NCBI GenBank assembly: GCA_033064195.1
Contig: JARBJD010000128.1
Span: forward strand, 124,001 to 188,000
Source of the DNA: Blattamonas nauphoetae
Taxonomy: Eukaryota; Preaxostyla; Oxymonadida
Length of the DNA: 64,000 bases
Direction: 5' to 3'
Under the pieces are notes generated by a model. It was not told where the DNA came from. It saw only the letters and a program-made list of their open reading frames with translations, and ran no database searches. Shown here piece after piece: positions 55,601-64,000 of this stretch (positions within the stretch are counted from its first letter, which is position 1; the number at the start of each line of letters is the position of its first letter). The position numbers were made by a program, and so were the translations under genes.

Positions 55601-55777
55601 GGTCTCCATTTCATCAGCTACTTCTGAGAGTGATTTGAGGCTGGCAGCAATTTCTGGACGCGATAATTGATCATCTGACACCATGATGTCTGTCGATGGA
55701 TCTTTTGCCTGAGATGTCTCTCCTAGTTTCGTCTTGGGTCCAGTTCTTTGTCGGGGCGAGTAAGTAGGCGATAACAT
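52667..55777 (-). CDS. Large helical protein, 1036 aa, function unknown
   Basis: This is one uninterrupted frame from ATG at 55777 to TGA at 52667. The N terminus is polar (MLSPTYSPRQRTGPK), then acidic helices (EIAASLKSLSEVADEMETLL) and leucine-rich helix pairs (SPILLPPISKILSLLSTTLI, VCNALTEFILSLFQDPDD) like HEAT/ARM repeats. Low-complexity Ser/Pro linkers (aa ~420-520 and ~790-850) alternate with helical blocks (VAPSFAQIELILNSFQF; LFRLIALVKMLVDTL). No enzymatic motif is seen. It is preceded by an 1818-aa gene on the same strand with a 370-bp gap. It may be a scaffold or armadillo-like adaptor; confidence in the gene is high, in the function low. Confidence 0.85.
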   Translation of the reverse strand: MLSPTYSPRQRTGPKTKLGETSQAKDPSTDIMVSDDQLSRPEIAASLKSLSEVADEMETLLSSNSLDDQSPSFNQTLNSLFDKISEQLETSQPISPILLPPISKILSLLSTTLIFLDDTLSPTSVTLQLLEAIATSLTDISSPSSAVLRAFEDFHRALIFILTDSGQELQAESIGAILHSFAVSAKFISFDVCNALTEFILSLFQDPDDSQHGLELTPDIPSMPSEPRQSPHNPPPSLQPGDLNLLFLTISHTSSPQYFGALLSSLIPFPQFIPTCLSLIAHNQCISCQIASEQEQLGLPPIDTTSHHCSPAQSSSNILQNLPKLVPDETPFFSLPLSDSEFNIFAANLLSFFTNFSHNPTPSNILSGHNFDSLLIHTFRFLLHTARSSHTQRKIAEVIIRLGEVFCDSLRTTLDGILPRLSPPSFESISNDTTPRPQALPSNILHTPPHNRTGASFQHPEHHSSPTDPSESGQPVLGRSGSSRWSLEGISCGVSPSLYRVVPACDMTEALTPSRRQKVSSLQTVSPSHSPSPPTVDSLPLWMSLNSAVLSLLAEFSSLPAFEHPATAHSVLILASMLISLPTQITLTADDPKVTETPLRSSIASQSPFDTSSASSLFSQLLPLFHLSFRLVPSYSTAAPTSTLIEFVYPAITSLLSNVTLTPTLQLTTPTTVHLLFFSQPVPEPNFRLLRRFHTALLSLFRFCLVRPFGVAPSFAQIELILNSFQFSSLISAEIEKEQEHEERNKQRKNSSSIVSHSLSSALTRIQTLISNTNQDTQGPQPLPRHPPKTSPSTPITPRTDTKRDQRRDEKQSPSELLTSRTTRSTVTRFTTTRKEGDDEATPSTETLMVCEYLIESDTTDTFVEHCLHSLLSVTAKFLKLRTSSSLGVFLETLRREEDGLVDSSSKSLLATCSDLILAFLDSNFLLQFSKTTKISFIADHSAHLVTFALFRLIALVKMLVDTLREISQITQSNMSTPGPSNLSFLLFKTQSLLVLSELNGQSFWSEFEQMAEGKSTAMFFLEKSVSIFSSLTDSL

Positions 55778-56149
55778 CGATGGATCTTTTGAATTAATCA
55801 GTTGATGCTCACTATTTCAACAGTTGATGTTGAAGTCTTCAAGTTATGGGCGTGCAATGGAGAAAAGTGCCAAAATAAGATAAAATGTGATGGAGTCTTG
55901 AATAAATAATGCGTACTTCTAGAAATGTAGGTAAAATGAAGAAATGTCTCGATTCTCAGAAAAAAAGGAACAAAAAACGCCTCAAAGTTGGCTGGAGATC
56001 TCTTGTTGCTGTGGAGGGATATTGTTGAAGTCCATTCTTCCTGTGAGAGGTTGTTGATGATGATTATTTGTTGACAATGATGACATCACAGACGACAACG
56101 TGCGGGAAAGAAGAGCAATGTGCTGAAAAGGGAGAGATCGAGAAAAAAG
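55778..56149. other. Intergenic 370 bp between same-strand genes
   Basis: AT-rich sequence lies between the end of the 1818-aa gene and the start of the 1036-aa gene (both minus). No repeats or other genes were recognised; it is the likely promoter region of the 1036-aa gene. Confidence 0.4.
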
Positions 56150-59100
56150 TCAACCAACAACTGGACACACTTGCTTCATCTGATCAACATCCTTCCTCAA
56201 CTGGAGAACGACAGCATTTCTCTGTTTATCCAATTTCTGCCACTCTCCACGCATCCACTCAGCAATCAGTGTCAGCCCAATGCTTTCTCGTCCTCTGCCA
56301 GTGACGGATGGCTCTTCCGACACACACCTTCCGTTCATCACCTCCACACTAATGCACACATCCAGCACTTCCTTCTCTTTCGCTCCAATCGCCATTCTCA
56401 GTTTCGAGACAGTTTTTTCGTCTGGAACCGAATCGAACGCCCACGAAGAGACAAGCGACGAAGAGCGAGGAGGATGGAACGTTTGCTGGCTCTGGTGAGA
56501 GACGGAGGGATTTGAGTCATGTGGTAGTGCGTTCTGAGGGAGACGAATCTTGTTCTGTGACTTGTCGGCGTCCTGACTGCGATCGTCACTGTTTCTGTGT
56601 CCGAGAGCTGTCTCGAGCATGCAGATCAGCATTTTCAATTCTTCCTTCTTTTCTCTGAGACTTGAAATGAGGCTGTGTCTCGCATGGAAGAGAGTCGGGT
56701 AACAGCACTCAGCGAGAAGAGGAGACGAGAGTGTCTGGTTGAGCAGCTGCGAGTTCTCAAAAGGCGAGTCGGACGATGTTGATGTCGCAGCAGGGAATTG
56801 AGAAGTGGAACAGCACGCCGAAGCCGGATAGAACGTTGTTGGCGAGCTGTTCATGGGTGACGAAACGGGATAGTTTGAAGGCGGAAGGAAGGACGAGAGA
56901 GAGACATCTTGTTGTTGCGGGCCTGGCTCGTTGTGTTCTTCGTCGTGGATCGGTTCCAGGCAGAGACGAGAATATGGATTATCTCGACCAGCGAATCCAC
57001 TCGTCGCTTCGGGAAAGACAGCTGATGGCTGACGAGGAGCAGGCGATCGATGGAGATGTGTTTGAGGGGATTCTTGAGGTGTGATCTCCTTCCCGTCGTT
57101 AAGCTCGTTCAGATCGTGTGTCGACTCCAGTTGGCTCTGTCTGGTCGACAGGCCAAACTGTGTTGATGTCATGTACGTCTGAATGGAACTGTTTGTGTTC
57201 TGTTTGGTCAGCGGTGGGACTGAATAATGTTCAAACGAATCTGTTCGGGCAGTGCTGTTCAGAGATGGCGGGAGAGCGTCGGACGAAAGAGACGACGTGG
57301 AAGGTCGTTGAGCTGTTCGAGACAGACCTGGAGTCGCATTGACATGTGAGTCTTCGGTTGGTTGATGTTCGCTCTGTCCGACTGGAACGGTGTGTGTCTT
57401 GTCCTCACCGTCCCTCGATGCCCACGTCGAGTTCATCGACCCAGTTAATGGAGACGGAATCGGCATTGTCGTGGTTGTGTTCTGTTGTTGCGATTGGATC
57501 TGAGGATGAGGAGGTTGGGCACCAAGTGACGACAGATCAAGAGATGTGACCACAGGACGGAAGGAATGGAGGGAGTCGACAGTCGATGGACGAGACTGTG
57601 GGGATGGTTGGAATTTGGACGAAATGAAGCTGCTCATATCATTCACAAGCTCTCCTCGTCTTCGCTGCCCAGTCTTCAGTCCACTCACCCATCCAGCTGT
57701 TCTCAGCAGAAGCTCGCTTTCCTTCTCGTTTCCTCCCTCCTTCACCAAAACAACACATTCCACGCCCATCGGTGATGTCTCCATCATCATTCGAGGAATG
57801 ATCGACCCAACCAGAGTCTGTTCCTCTGCTTCGTCAAATCGTTCTCGACTCGCCTCGATCAACAGCTTCTCTGAAATGAGGGGAGTGTTGGTCTGTCTTT
57901 CTGAGATTTCGATGAGTGCTCGAAGGGTTTCTTGTGTCGCGTTGGAGTGGACAGCTGAGATCAGAGTGTCGAGTGATCCCTCTGTCTGTGTGGGCTTCAC
58001 TCCATCTCTCTTCGATGCCTCATCAGCTCCTTTTCTGAACACCAACGAAGGAGATTCAGCAACGGCGTGTGGGGTGACATCAATCGGTGACTTGGATGGG
58101 AAATTGGCCGATCGAGATCCAGTTGTTCGAGACGCTGTGCGAGGTGTCAGACTCCGCTCTCTCATTTTGGGTGTGGGACATCTCTTTGACTTCGGAGTGG
58201 GCTTCGTCTTGTCATCAAAGACGACAGATGACGAACGAGTTGTTGATTGTGGTTTGACATCCATGGGAAGACAAGCAATGAAGAACTGTGCACACGACAC
58301 GACTGGAGGAACGTCAGACAGGCGATCCAAAGTGTCACAGGGTCGCTCCGAGACGGATTCGACAGCGATGGAGAACATGAAGGCTGGCTGGGCGACGCGT
58401 TGGGAGGAGTGAAGTCGGATGGTCGCTGCCACGTTCCGCTGACACTCCTGAACAGCCTGTTTCACCTCATTCTCATTTCTGACACACTCTCCGAACACAT
58501 CGAGAGTTGTGTTCAGTTTGTCGAGGATCTTTGTTTGCTCAGTCTGAATGAGTGTCTCGATTTCCTCGCTGAGGAATGGCTTTTTCGTCGAATTGCGAGC
58601 TGTGAGCAGATGCAGCGGCTTCACCCGATTCTCGTCTGTCACCGAATAACAAGACAAACGAACAATCCAATCCCGATTCTGTTTGCTGTTCGGGAGGGGA
58701 GTGGTCGAGACGAGGAAGGAATCTGGAGCTCGTGGCATGGGAGGCGGGCTGGGAGTGGTGGAATGGGCTGAGAGAGAGGGATTGAGAGCAAATTGGTCGT
58801 CGCGGATTGTGTCGAAGGCGTTCAGAAGAATCTTCTCCAAAAGTCCGAAGTATCCAGAAGTCCCAAAAATAATCGACATCATTTCCGAATTCTCGATTCT
58901 GAATCTGTCCTTCATCGGCGGTGATTGGATGTCAGGCTGCGTGAATGTGGAGAAGACGGTGAGCATCTCGTCTCGGTTCTGATTCCAGAGCGACGAGATG
59001 AGTGGGAGGACTCGGTCGTTGTACAATCGAGAGACGGTGAGAGACGAGTGCTGGTTTCTGATGGCTGAGTCGACTTTGATTGAGATGGTTGGAGGAGAGT

Positions 59101-61606
59101 CGGGGACGGGTGTGTGGCAGGGTGTGATTCCACCGATTGCTGGTTGAGATTTCGACGAAGCGGATGAATCAGAAAGAGATGATGACGTTGATTTGGAGGA
59201 GAAGAGTGACGATGTTCGAGGTGACTGGAACGAGAGCGACGACGTTCTGTTGACTGCCTTTGGTGTCCCCTTCGCGCTGGTTGGACGAGGTGGTCTTTGA
59301 GAGAGTTTGGACGATGTTGAGCTCGATGACGACGAGAGAGACGAGCGTTGTGTGCGTGGAGAGAGAAGCGACGAAGAGAGTGGATTTGTTGAGAGAGGAG
59401 TCGATGGTGATGGACGAGGAATCAATTTGACTCCCTTTTCGTCGTCCTCAATCTCGAACACTGCCCCTGTCCGTCTCGAAGCTTCAGAATGTGACATGTT
59501 GTCCAGCCCTGCCTTCATCTTCTCGCTTTTCGACACAAACAGCACGTTCGTCTGTGATTGCTTGTCAGCTCCCACAACAACACTCACTCCGACCTTCCGC
59601 AGATGATTCGGTGCCTTGAAGAGATTTCGAAAGGTGCCGCGAAGGAAGAGGAGAGAGCGAATGAGGGATGGCTGGAAGGCAACAGCGGTGAGTGGCGATG
59701 GGAGAGTGAATGAAGTCGAAAGATGGACTGGTTTGATCGTTGCTGGTGGAACGAGAAATGAAGAGAGTGTCTGCGAGGCAGTGAGCGGGTCAGGCTGAGT
59801 GGACGACACAGCTGGATAAGGAAAAGGTGGGAAAGGAACACCAGTCGGAGGGAAGAAGAGAGACGGAGTGAGAGGACGGTAGACGAAACTCCCGCTTTCC
59901 TCAAATCCGCGTTTCCCGCCCATCCCATCCACCTCCTTCGCACCCCACTCGCTGCTCAACATCTGCCAGCTTCGCTTCGAACTTCCGCTCGATCGGATCG
60001 TGTTGAAGAAGAAGGGGCTTCCGGGATCGAACGGGGATTGAGTCCACGTTTGGGCCATCGAGAGGTTGGCAAGCGAGTCGTGAGGAAAGCTTTGGAGTGC
60101 AAAGCAGGCATCGGGAGCAGATTGTGTGAAATCCATAAAGGGTCTGTCGACGGAGATGGATGATGGGATGGTTGGGGCGGCGGAGGGGAGAGTGGGAAGA
60201 GTGGGCGGTTGGGTTGGCGAGGCGAGAAGATCGGAGGTTCCGATTCCGGCGGCTGCGAAGGATGGAAGAGGGACCTGGTCAGTACTGGTCTCCTTTACTC
60301 GTTCTGATGACGATGAAGGTACCACACAGACACCGTCTCGATTGTTTAATGAGATGGTTGGAGGAGCAGGAGCGGATTTATTGACGAGGGAGTTCGCATC
60401 GAGCCTTGTTGGTTGGGGTTGTGTCTTCTGCTGATTTTCTACATCTTGTGAGGTCTTTTTGGCTTCATCATCTGTTTGTTGAGCTTGCAGTTGATTCTGA
60501 TCTGTGTAAAGCGCAAAGTCAGCTTCATAAAGCGTCTGAGTGGATGTCCTTCCAGTCTGGACTGAATCGACTGACATCCGCATGAAATGGACGGGAGTGA
60601 TGGGAGAAACTGAGCTTGGTGATCGGAAAGTCACTTCAGATGAAATATGGGGAGGTTGTGTGGATGTTGAAAAGCTGGGAGGAGATGGAGTGGATGTGTC
60701 GAAACTTGGAACTTGGGGTGAACGTTGGCTGGATTGGGAAGGTTGTTGAGAGGCAGATGATGACGAAATAGGGTTTGAAATGGATGATGTGCTGGTTTGA
60801 GTGGAGTCAGTGTCTTCAGCATTGGAAATCTGGAAGAAGACCGCCGAGACAGGCGAATCTCGTTGTCCAGAAGCATTTAACAATGTTGATGGTGGAGTTA
60901 TTGATTGTGAATTGATCTTTGGCGATAAATCGGTCGGCTGAACAGGTTGAGGGGTTTGTGTTTGAGCCAATGGTGATGTCGAATCGATGGTGGTTTGAGT
61001 ATTGTGGACTGTCGAAAGAGATGAATGCACACCAAATTCAGCTCTAACGGAACTTGATTCGGATGAATTTTGGATTTCGGGCCGTTCGGTTGTGTCATGA
61101 CTCTGAGAAGCGAGTGGTTGCAACAAAGTGTGATCTGCTGGTCTGTTTGAGGCAAAAGTGCCCATGGGGGAACTTGATTCAGAGCGACCGAGTCCAGGCG
61201 GTGACACGAAGACAGGGACAGACATGATGCTCGAAGGTGAGTGAGCTGTTTGTTGACGAATTGAGCCGTCCTGATAGAGAGAGCTTAACGTTGTTGAGGA
61301 TGATGATCCATGTGGATTCGTAATAATACGTGATGAAGCAAGTTCATTGGGGGGTGAGAGTGGAGATGTCAGTGGCTGGGTTCGTGGAAGTTGTGGATTG
61401 GTATTGGGGTTGAGATCTCCAACATACAGTCGGTTGCCAGTAGAAACAAAAGGCGAAGGTGAGAGGGTTGCATCATCGTCAACGTTCACAGCACCAGTAA
61501 GTGTGAAATCCAGTGGATCGACGATGTGACGGTTGGCATTGTTTGGAGGTTGTCCTTGTTGACCATCCAATTGTGATGGCGGAGTATTATTCCGAACAAA
61601 TGACAT
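56150..61606 (-). CDS. 1818-aa protein with degenerate kinesin-like domain
   Basis: One frame, ATG at 61606, TGA at 56150. The first ~650 residues are Ser/Thr/Pro/Gln-rich and disordered. From aa ~660 to ~1310 the order of segments follows a kinesin motor: a strand like VSVVVGADK, then SRLYNDRVLPLISSLWNQNR (as in the VYxxxVxPLVxxxLxGYN helix), MMSIIFGTSGYFGLLEKIL (switch/TMxGTxGGIIPR position), and NVAATIRLHSSQRVAQPAF (the RxxAxTxxNxxSSRSH position). Next come CAQFFIACLP (the LVDLAGSE position) and NTPLISEKLLIEASRERF (the IPYRxSKLTxLL position). The P-loop Gly-x-Gly-Lys-Thr, SSRSH and DLAGSE residues are all lost, so it should not hydrolyse ATP. The C-terminal ~180 residues include coiled coils (SLREKKEELKMLICMLE). 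A role as a microtubule-associated scaffold is inference. Confidence 0.8.
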   Translation of the reverse strand: MSFVRNNTPPSQLDGQQGQPPNNANRHIVDPLDFTLTGAVNVDDDATLSPSPFVSTGNRLYVGDLNPNTNPQLPRTQPLTSPLSPPNELASSRIITNPHGSSSSTTLSSLYQDGSIRQQTAHSPSSIMSVPVFVSPPGLGRSESSSPMGTFASNRPADHTLLQPLASQSHDTTERPEIQNSSESSSVRAEFGVHSSLSTVHNTQTTIDSTSPLAQTQTPQPVQPTDLSPKINSQSITPPSTLLNASGQRDSPVSAVFFQISNAEDTDSTQTSTSSISNPISSSSASQQPSQSSQRSPQVPSFDTSTPSPPSFSTSTQPPHISSEVTFRSPSSVSPITPVHFMRMSVDSVQTGRTSTQTLYEADFALYTDQNQLQAQQTDDEAKKTSQDVENQQKTQPQPTRLDANSLVNKSAPAPPTISLNNRDGVCVVPSSSSERVKETSTDQVPLPSFAAAGIGTSDLLASPTQPPTLPTLPSAAPTIPSSISVDRPFMDFTQSAPDACFALQSFPHDSLANLSMAQTWTQSPFDPGSPFFFNTIRSSGSSKRSWQMLSSEWGAKEVDGMGGKRGFEESGSFVYRPLTPSLFFPPTGVPFPPFPYPAVSSTQPDPLTASQTLSSFLVPPATIKPVHLSTSFTLPSPLTAVAFQPSLIRSLLFLRGTFRNLFKAPNHLRKVGVSVVVGADKQSQTNVLFVSKSEKMKAGLDNMSHSEASRRTGAVFEIEDDEKGVKLIPRPSPSTPLSTNPLSSSLLSPRTQRSSLSSSSSSTSSKLSQRPPRPTSAKGTPKAVNRTSSLSFQSPRTSSLFSSKSTSSSLSDSSASSKSQPAIGGITPCHTPVPDSPPTISIKVDSAIRNQHSSLTVSRLYNDRVLPLISSLWNQNRDEMLTVFSTFTQPDIQSPPMKDRFRIENSEMMSIIFGTSGYFGLLEKILLNAFDTIRDDQFALNPSLSAHSTTPSPPPMPRAPDSFLVSTTPLPNSKQNRDWIVRLSCYSVTDENRVKPLHLLTARNSTKKPFLSEEIETLIQTEQTKILDKLNTTLDVFGECVRNENEVKQAVQECQRNVAATIRLHSSQRVAQPAFMFSIAVESVSERPCDTLDRLSDVPPVVSCAQFFIACLPMDVKPQSTTRSSSVVFDDKTKPTPKSKRCPTPKMRERSLTPRTASRTTGSRSANFPSKSPIDVTPHAVAESPSLVFRKGADEASKRDGVKPTQTEGSLDTLISAVHSNATQETLRALIEISERQTNTPLISEKLLIEASRERFDEAEEQTLVGSIIPRMMMETSPMGVECVVLVKEGGNEKESELLLRTAGWVSGLKTGQRRRGELVNDMSSFISSKFQPSPQSRPSTVDSLHSFRPVVTSLDLSSLGAQPPHPQIQSQQQNTTTTMPIPSPLTGSMNSTWASRDGEDKTHTVPVGQSEHQPTEDSHVNATPGLSRTAQRPSTSSLSSDALPPSLNSTARTDSFEHYSVPPLTKQNTNSSIQTYMTSTQFGLSTRQSQLESTHDLNELNDGKEITPQESPQTHLHRSPAPRQPSAVFPEATSGFAGRDNPYSRLCLEPIHDEEHNEPGPQQQDVSLSSFLPPSNYPVSSPMNSSPTTFYPASACCSTSQFPAATSTSSDSPFENSQLLNQTLSSPLLAECCYPTLFHARHSLISSLREKKEELKMLICMLETALGHRNSDDRSQDADKSQNKIRLPQNALPHDSNPSVSHQSQQTFHPPRSSSLVSSWAFDSVPDEKTVSKLRMAIGAKEKEVLDVCISVEVMNGRCVSEEPSVTGRGRESIGLTLIAEWMRGEWQKLDKQRNAVVLQLRKDVDQMKQVCPVVG

Positions 61607-62522
61607 TTGAAGAGAATGTCAATGTTCGCGATTGGTTTGGAGATAGTGTTGAGTTCGCAAGAGCGAAGTGTCACTCTCGCAGAATCTGGAATCATTGCTA
61701 CAAAATGTAGGTCGCTTCAAAGAAACGGGAAATTCTGACAGAAAATTTGATTTAGTCTCATTTTGAGGAGATATAACAGTATTTGAGTGAGAGTTGTTCG
61801 ATCAAGACCCAACGGATGGTTTTTTCAACTGTTCAGAGATCGTCTCATGTCAAATTCCGCCTTTCACACTGGCATTGATTGAAAATGATTGCTCTCTCTT
61901 TACTGTTCTTCCTTTTGCCCTCTATCTCCGTCACACAGAGAGATGAGCTTCTGCAAGCGCGTTTTGACAATACTGTATCGATTTTGAGAATTCTAAAACT
62001 TTCAGAATGATGTCGGGAGAAGTGGATATCACCGTCCGTACTCTGGAGGACGTGGGTCTTCATCTGACAAGAACTTTGGCAACTATGATAAATCTAGTTA
62101 TCGTGATGTATTTCGTGATCCTTATGGAAATACTGCAGTCTGTTCCTCTCTTGATCTATGATATCATTTTACCATTATGCCTTCAGAAGTCGTTCAACCA
62201 CCAGCCATCTCGATCAAGTGGCCGATCCAGTTCATCAAACAACCATCCGTCCATGTATGATCCAACCAAACGTCGCCCATTCATTTAAATTATCCTTCTT
62301 TTGCTTACACTTGTTTTTTCGTAATTGGTCTTCTTTTATCAATTAAGCTCGACGTTACGCACAGACAAATACAAAAACGACCCTCGATCTGCTGCTTATT
62401 CAGGTGATAATTCTCGCTCCAGCCGAACGTCTTTTGACACATACCACACAAAGGGAGGCTCCATGCGTGGTGGAAGGAACGAACCAACGTATAAAGTGGG
62501 ACCAGCTGAGATGTGGAGTTAG
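61600..62522 (+). CDS. Spliced RGG/Ser-rich basic protein, five exons
   Basis: The proposed exons are 61600-61706, 61941-61974, 62006-62137, 62187-62254 and 62348-62522, with GT-AG introns of 234, 31, 49 and 93 nt. They sum to 516 nt, 171 aa. The N-terminal part is ordinary (MTFEENVNVRDWFGDSVEFA, then HCYKIDELLQARFDNT). The rest is Arg/Gly/Ser/Tyr-rich (RSGYHRPYSGGRGSSSDKNF; SRSSGRSSSSNN; KGGSMRGGRNEP), typical of RNA-binding disordered tails. A second reading frame through 62007-62288 is hydrophobic and does not match the composition of the last exon, so I rejected it. The donor at 62138 is weak; GTATTT at 62108 is an alternative. The start overlaps that of the divergent 1818-aa gene by seven bases, so one of the two starts may be wrong. 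Confidence 0.5.
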
Positions 62523-62797
62523 ATTGAATGTCAGATCCGTTTCTCAATTTCAAGTTGCATACCATCTCTTTTATTGTCATTTTTCTCGTTTGGTGATCGA
62601 AAGTTCATTGTCTTGAGAAAATTAGGCCACACATCATGTCGAGAATGAGGGTCTCACGATATTGATTCAGGATGGTGAGTATCCCATCATGACAAAGATG
62701 CACCGCTTTGAGAAAGCGGGAGACAATTGATCAATTGAAAAATTGTGATCGTTCTAGATCTGCCCTATATTTGAACCACGCAACTTGTCAGAAGTCA
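62523..62797. other. Intergenic upstream of S4
   Basis: A 275-bp AT-rich gap lies between the RGG-rich gene and S4. It probably contains the S4 promoter; no motif stands out. Confidence 0.35.
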
Positions 62798-64000
62798 ATG
62801 ATTCTTTCTCTCATCTTTTTCCATATTAATTTACTTGTCACCCATCATACTAATCTGTCTACGTCCTTTCATGAGATTACTTCCAATACCCAGGAAGAAC
62901 ACGTCATCACAATCAACGATCCCAAAATCATCTGCGATTCTCTCACGCTCATTTCCAAAAATGTCTCATTCTCCGGTGCATCAACTAACAGTATCGCGGG
63001 TATTTATGGCGACCCATTTTTATTCGATATTGTAAATACTTCACTCCGGATCGAATCACTCACAATTTGCCCATCGCCAAACCAAATTGTTACTGTCATT
63101 GAAGAAGACAGTGACTTCTCTCTAATTCATTCAATTATATCCCTGACTCACACCACCCAACCGACGCTTCTAACACATGGTGGGTCCATTTCCATTCACG
63201 ATCTGAAAATCGACGCGTCAGACATTCAGGCTATCTCGACCCCTCTCATCCACTCGGATGATTTTCAGACAGAAGTCAGCCAGAATTCCGTCTCGCTATC
63301 CTCAGCCTATCTGGTTTCTGATGCCCCCTTCCTTCTGTCCGGCCGTTCTCATTATTCGACCATCTCCGCCTCAGCTTTCTACAACATATCCACTTCACTC
63401 ATCGAGAATGATACTCGTCCCGTCGACACTTCCCCACACTGCGTCAATACCAGCATTGTCACATCGTCAATCTTCAGACACTGCGACTCAACGTATACGG
63501 GATCTCTGATCGATGCTGATCGAACCGTGGCCATTTCAATGCGAAATTCGACCTTTTCTCATGGAGTTCTCAATGTGAATCCATTAGCTCCAGAATCATT
63601 CACGACCACAGTGGATTTGTCAAACAACAAATTCGAGGCATATTCACGAACCGATAATGGTGGAGCCTTCAGTCTGATCACCTCGTCATGGTCAGACACA
63701 ATGACAGCAGAGGGCAACATCTTCATCAACTGCCGTTGCACGTCGACATCGGAAAGCTTCGGAGGCGCTTTGTATGTGAAGGGAGGAACACTCAACTGCA
63801 GATGGACCACTTTTGAGTCTTGCTCTGCCTTCAGTGGCGGTGCAATTGGAGCGAAAAGTGCGAAATTAGTCGTGTCTGACTGTTCATTCACTTCTTGCAC
63901 AGCTTCATGTCCAACATATTCTGGTGATGCGATTCAAGCCAATCAGTATGATGGAAACAAACCAAATGGAGGTGGAGGAGCTATGTGGATCCAAACAGAT
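62798..64000 (+). CDS. S4: surface beta-helix protein, 5' part only
   Basis: A frame of 401 codons runs from ATG at 62798 to the window edge with no stop. It starts with a signal peptide (MILSLIFFHINLLVT). The chain is Ser/Thr-rich with many N-x-S/T sites. From nt ~63640 the Pmp-like beta-helix turns appear: NGGAFSLIT, FGGALYVKGG, SGGAIGAKSA, each paired with Cys strands such as FESCSAF and DCSFTSC. It follows the same plan as S1-S3 but is only distantly similar in sequence. The membrane helix and any pseudokinase tail would lie beyond the window. Confidence 0.85.
   Translation, partial: MILSLIFFHINLLVTHHTNLSTSFHEITSNTQEEHVITINDPKIICDSLTLISKNVSFSGASTNSIAGIYGDPFLFDIVNTSLRIESLTICPSPNQIVTVIEEDSDFSLIHSIISLTHTTQPTLLTHGGSISIHDLKIDASDIQAISTPLIHSDDFQTEVSQNSVSLSSAYLVSDAPFLLSGRSHYSTISASAFYNISTSLIENDTRPVDTSPHCVNTSIVTSSIFRHCDSTYTGSLIDADRTVAISMRNSTFSHGVLNVNPLAPESFTTTVDLSNNKFEAYSRTDNGGAFSLITSSWSDTMTAEGNIFINCRCTSTSESFGGALYVKGGTLNCRWTTFESCSAFSGGAIGAKSAKLVVSDCSFTSCTASCPTYSGDAIQANQYDGNKPNGGGGAMWIQTD

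Noticed and set aside
62007-62288. 93-codon hydrophobic frame
   Set aside because: The alternative frame gives Arg/Gly/Ser-rich sequence matching the next exon's composition and splices in phase.
1-64000. Retroelements, virus-like elements, CRISPR arrays, rRNA or tRNA genes
   Set aside because: No reverse transcriptase, capsid, integrase or LTR-type signals, no spaced direct repeats and no structural RNA signatures were recognised by eye on either strand.

Overview
This window comes from a eukaryotic nuclear genome, most likely an anaerobic protist of the oxymonad type (Preaxostyla; a Blattamonas-like organism is my best guess, by inference only). It has short GT-AG introns, including several of only about 31-58 nt. 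The large genes use the standard code: TAA, TAG and TGA all end genes, and Gln is written CAA/CAG. It also carries very large surface-protein genes that combine a right-handed beta-helix ectodomain, one membrane helix and a cytoplasmic pseudokinase tail. No rRNA, tRNA, CRISPR array or bacterial-style operon was recognised.

Layout. 0.2-7.2 kb: intact giant surface protein S1 (2331 aa). 8.2-10.2 kb: a possible tail-anchored exon and a spliced seven-helix THH1/TOM1/TOM3-like protein (minus). 10.7-13.2 kb: a charged coiled-coil protein and a helical-repeat protein. 13.3-20.3 kb: giant surface protein S2, frameshifted and without a recognisable membrane/pseudokinase tail, followed by C-rich degenerate sequence carrying a hAT-type MITE. 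22.8-24.1 kb: a decayed surface-protein gene. 24.7-26.6 kb: a small spliced membrane protein head to head with a helical-repeat gene. 26.6-29.7 kb: a TTAA-flanked MITE and a hAT transposase gene. 29.7-31.6 kb: a broken coiled-coil gene. 32.6-38.2 kb: helical-repeat genes, a decayed duplicate and an acidic Ser-rich frame. 38.6-45.5 kb: surface protein S3 with two frame breaks. 46.4-51.9 kb: a helical-repeat gene split by a 3.9-kb element with long terminal inverted repeats, 9-bp target duplications, captured host-gene fragments and nested palindromic elements. 52.3-61.6 kb: an SH3 protein, a 1036-aa protein and an 1818-aa protein with a degenerate kinesin-like domain. 61.6-62.5 kb: a five-exon RGG/Ser-rich gene. 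62.8 kb to the end: the 5' part of a fourth surface protein, S4.

How they fit together. S1 to S4 look like one expanded, fast-evolving cell-surface family. The outside parts are chlamydial-Pmp-like beta-helices (Gly-Gly-Ala and Cys-rich turns). The inside part, in S1 and S3, is a kinase fold lacking HRD and DFG. A second, multicopy helical-repeat (ARM/HEAT-like) family sits between them, and two members share intron positions and exon phase. DNA transposons (hAT, TTAA-type MITE, Mutator-like Pack element, foldback element) break up or neighbour both families. All functional statements are homology or motif inferences made by eye; no database search was run.
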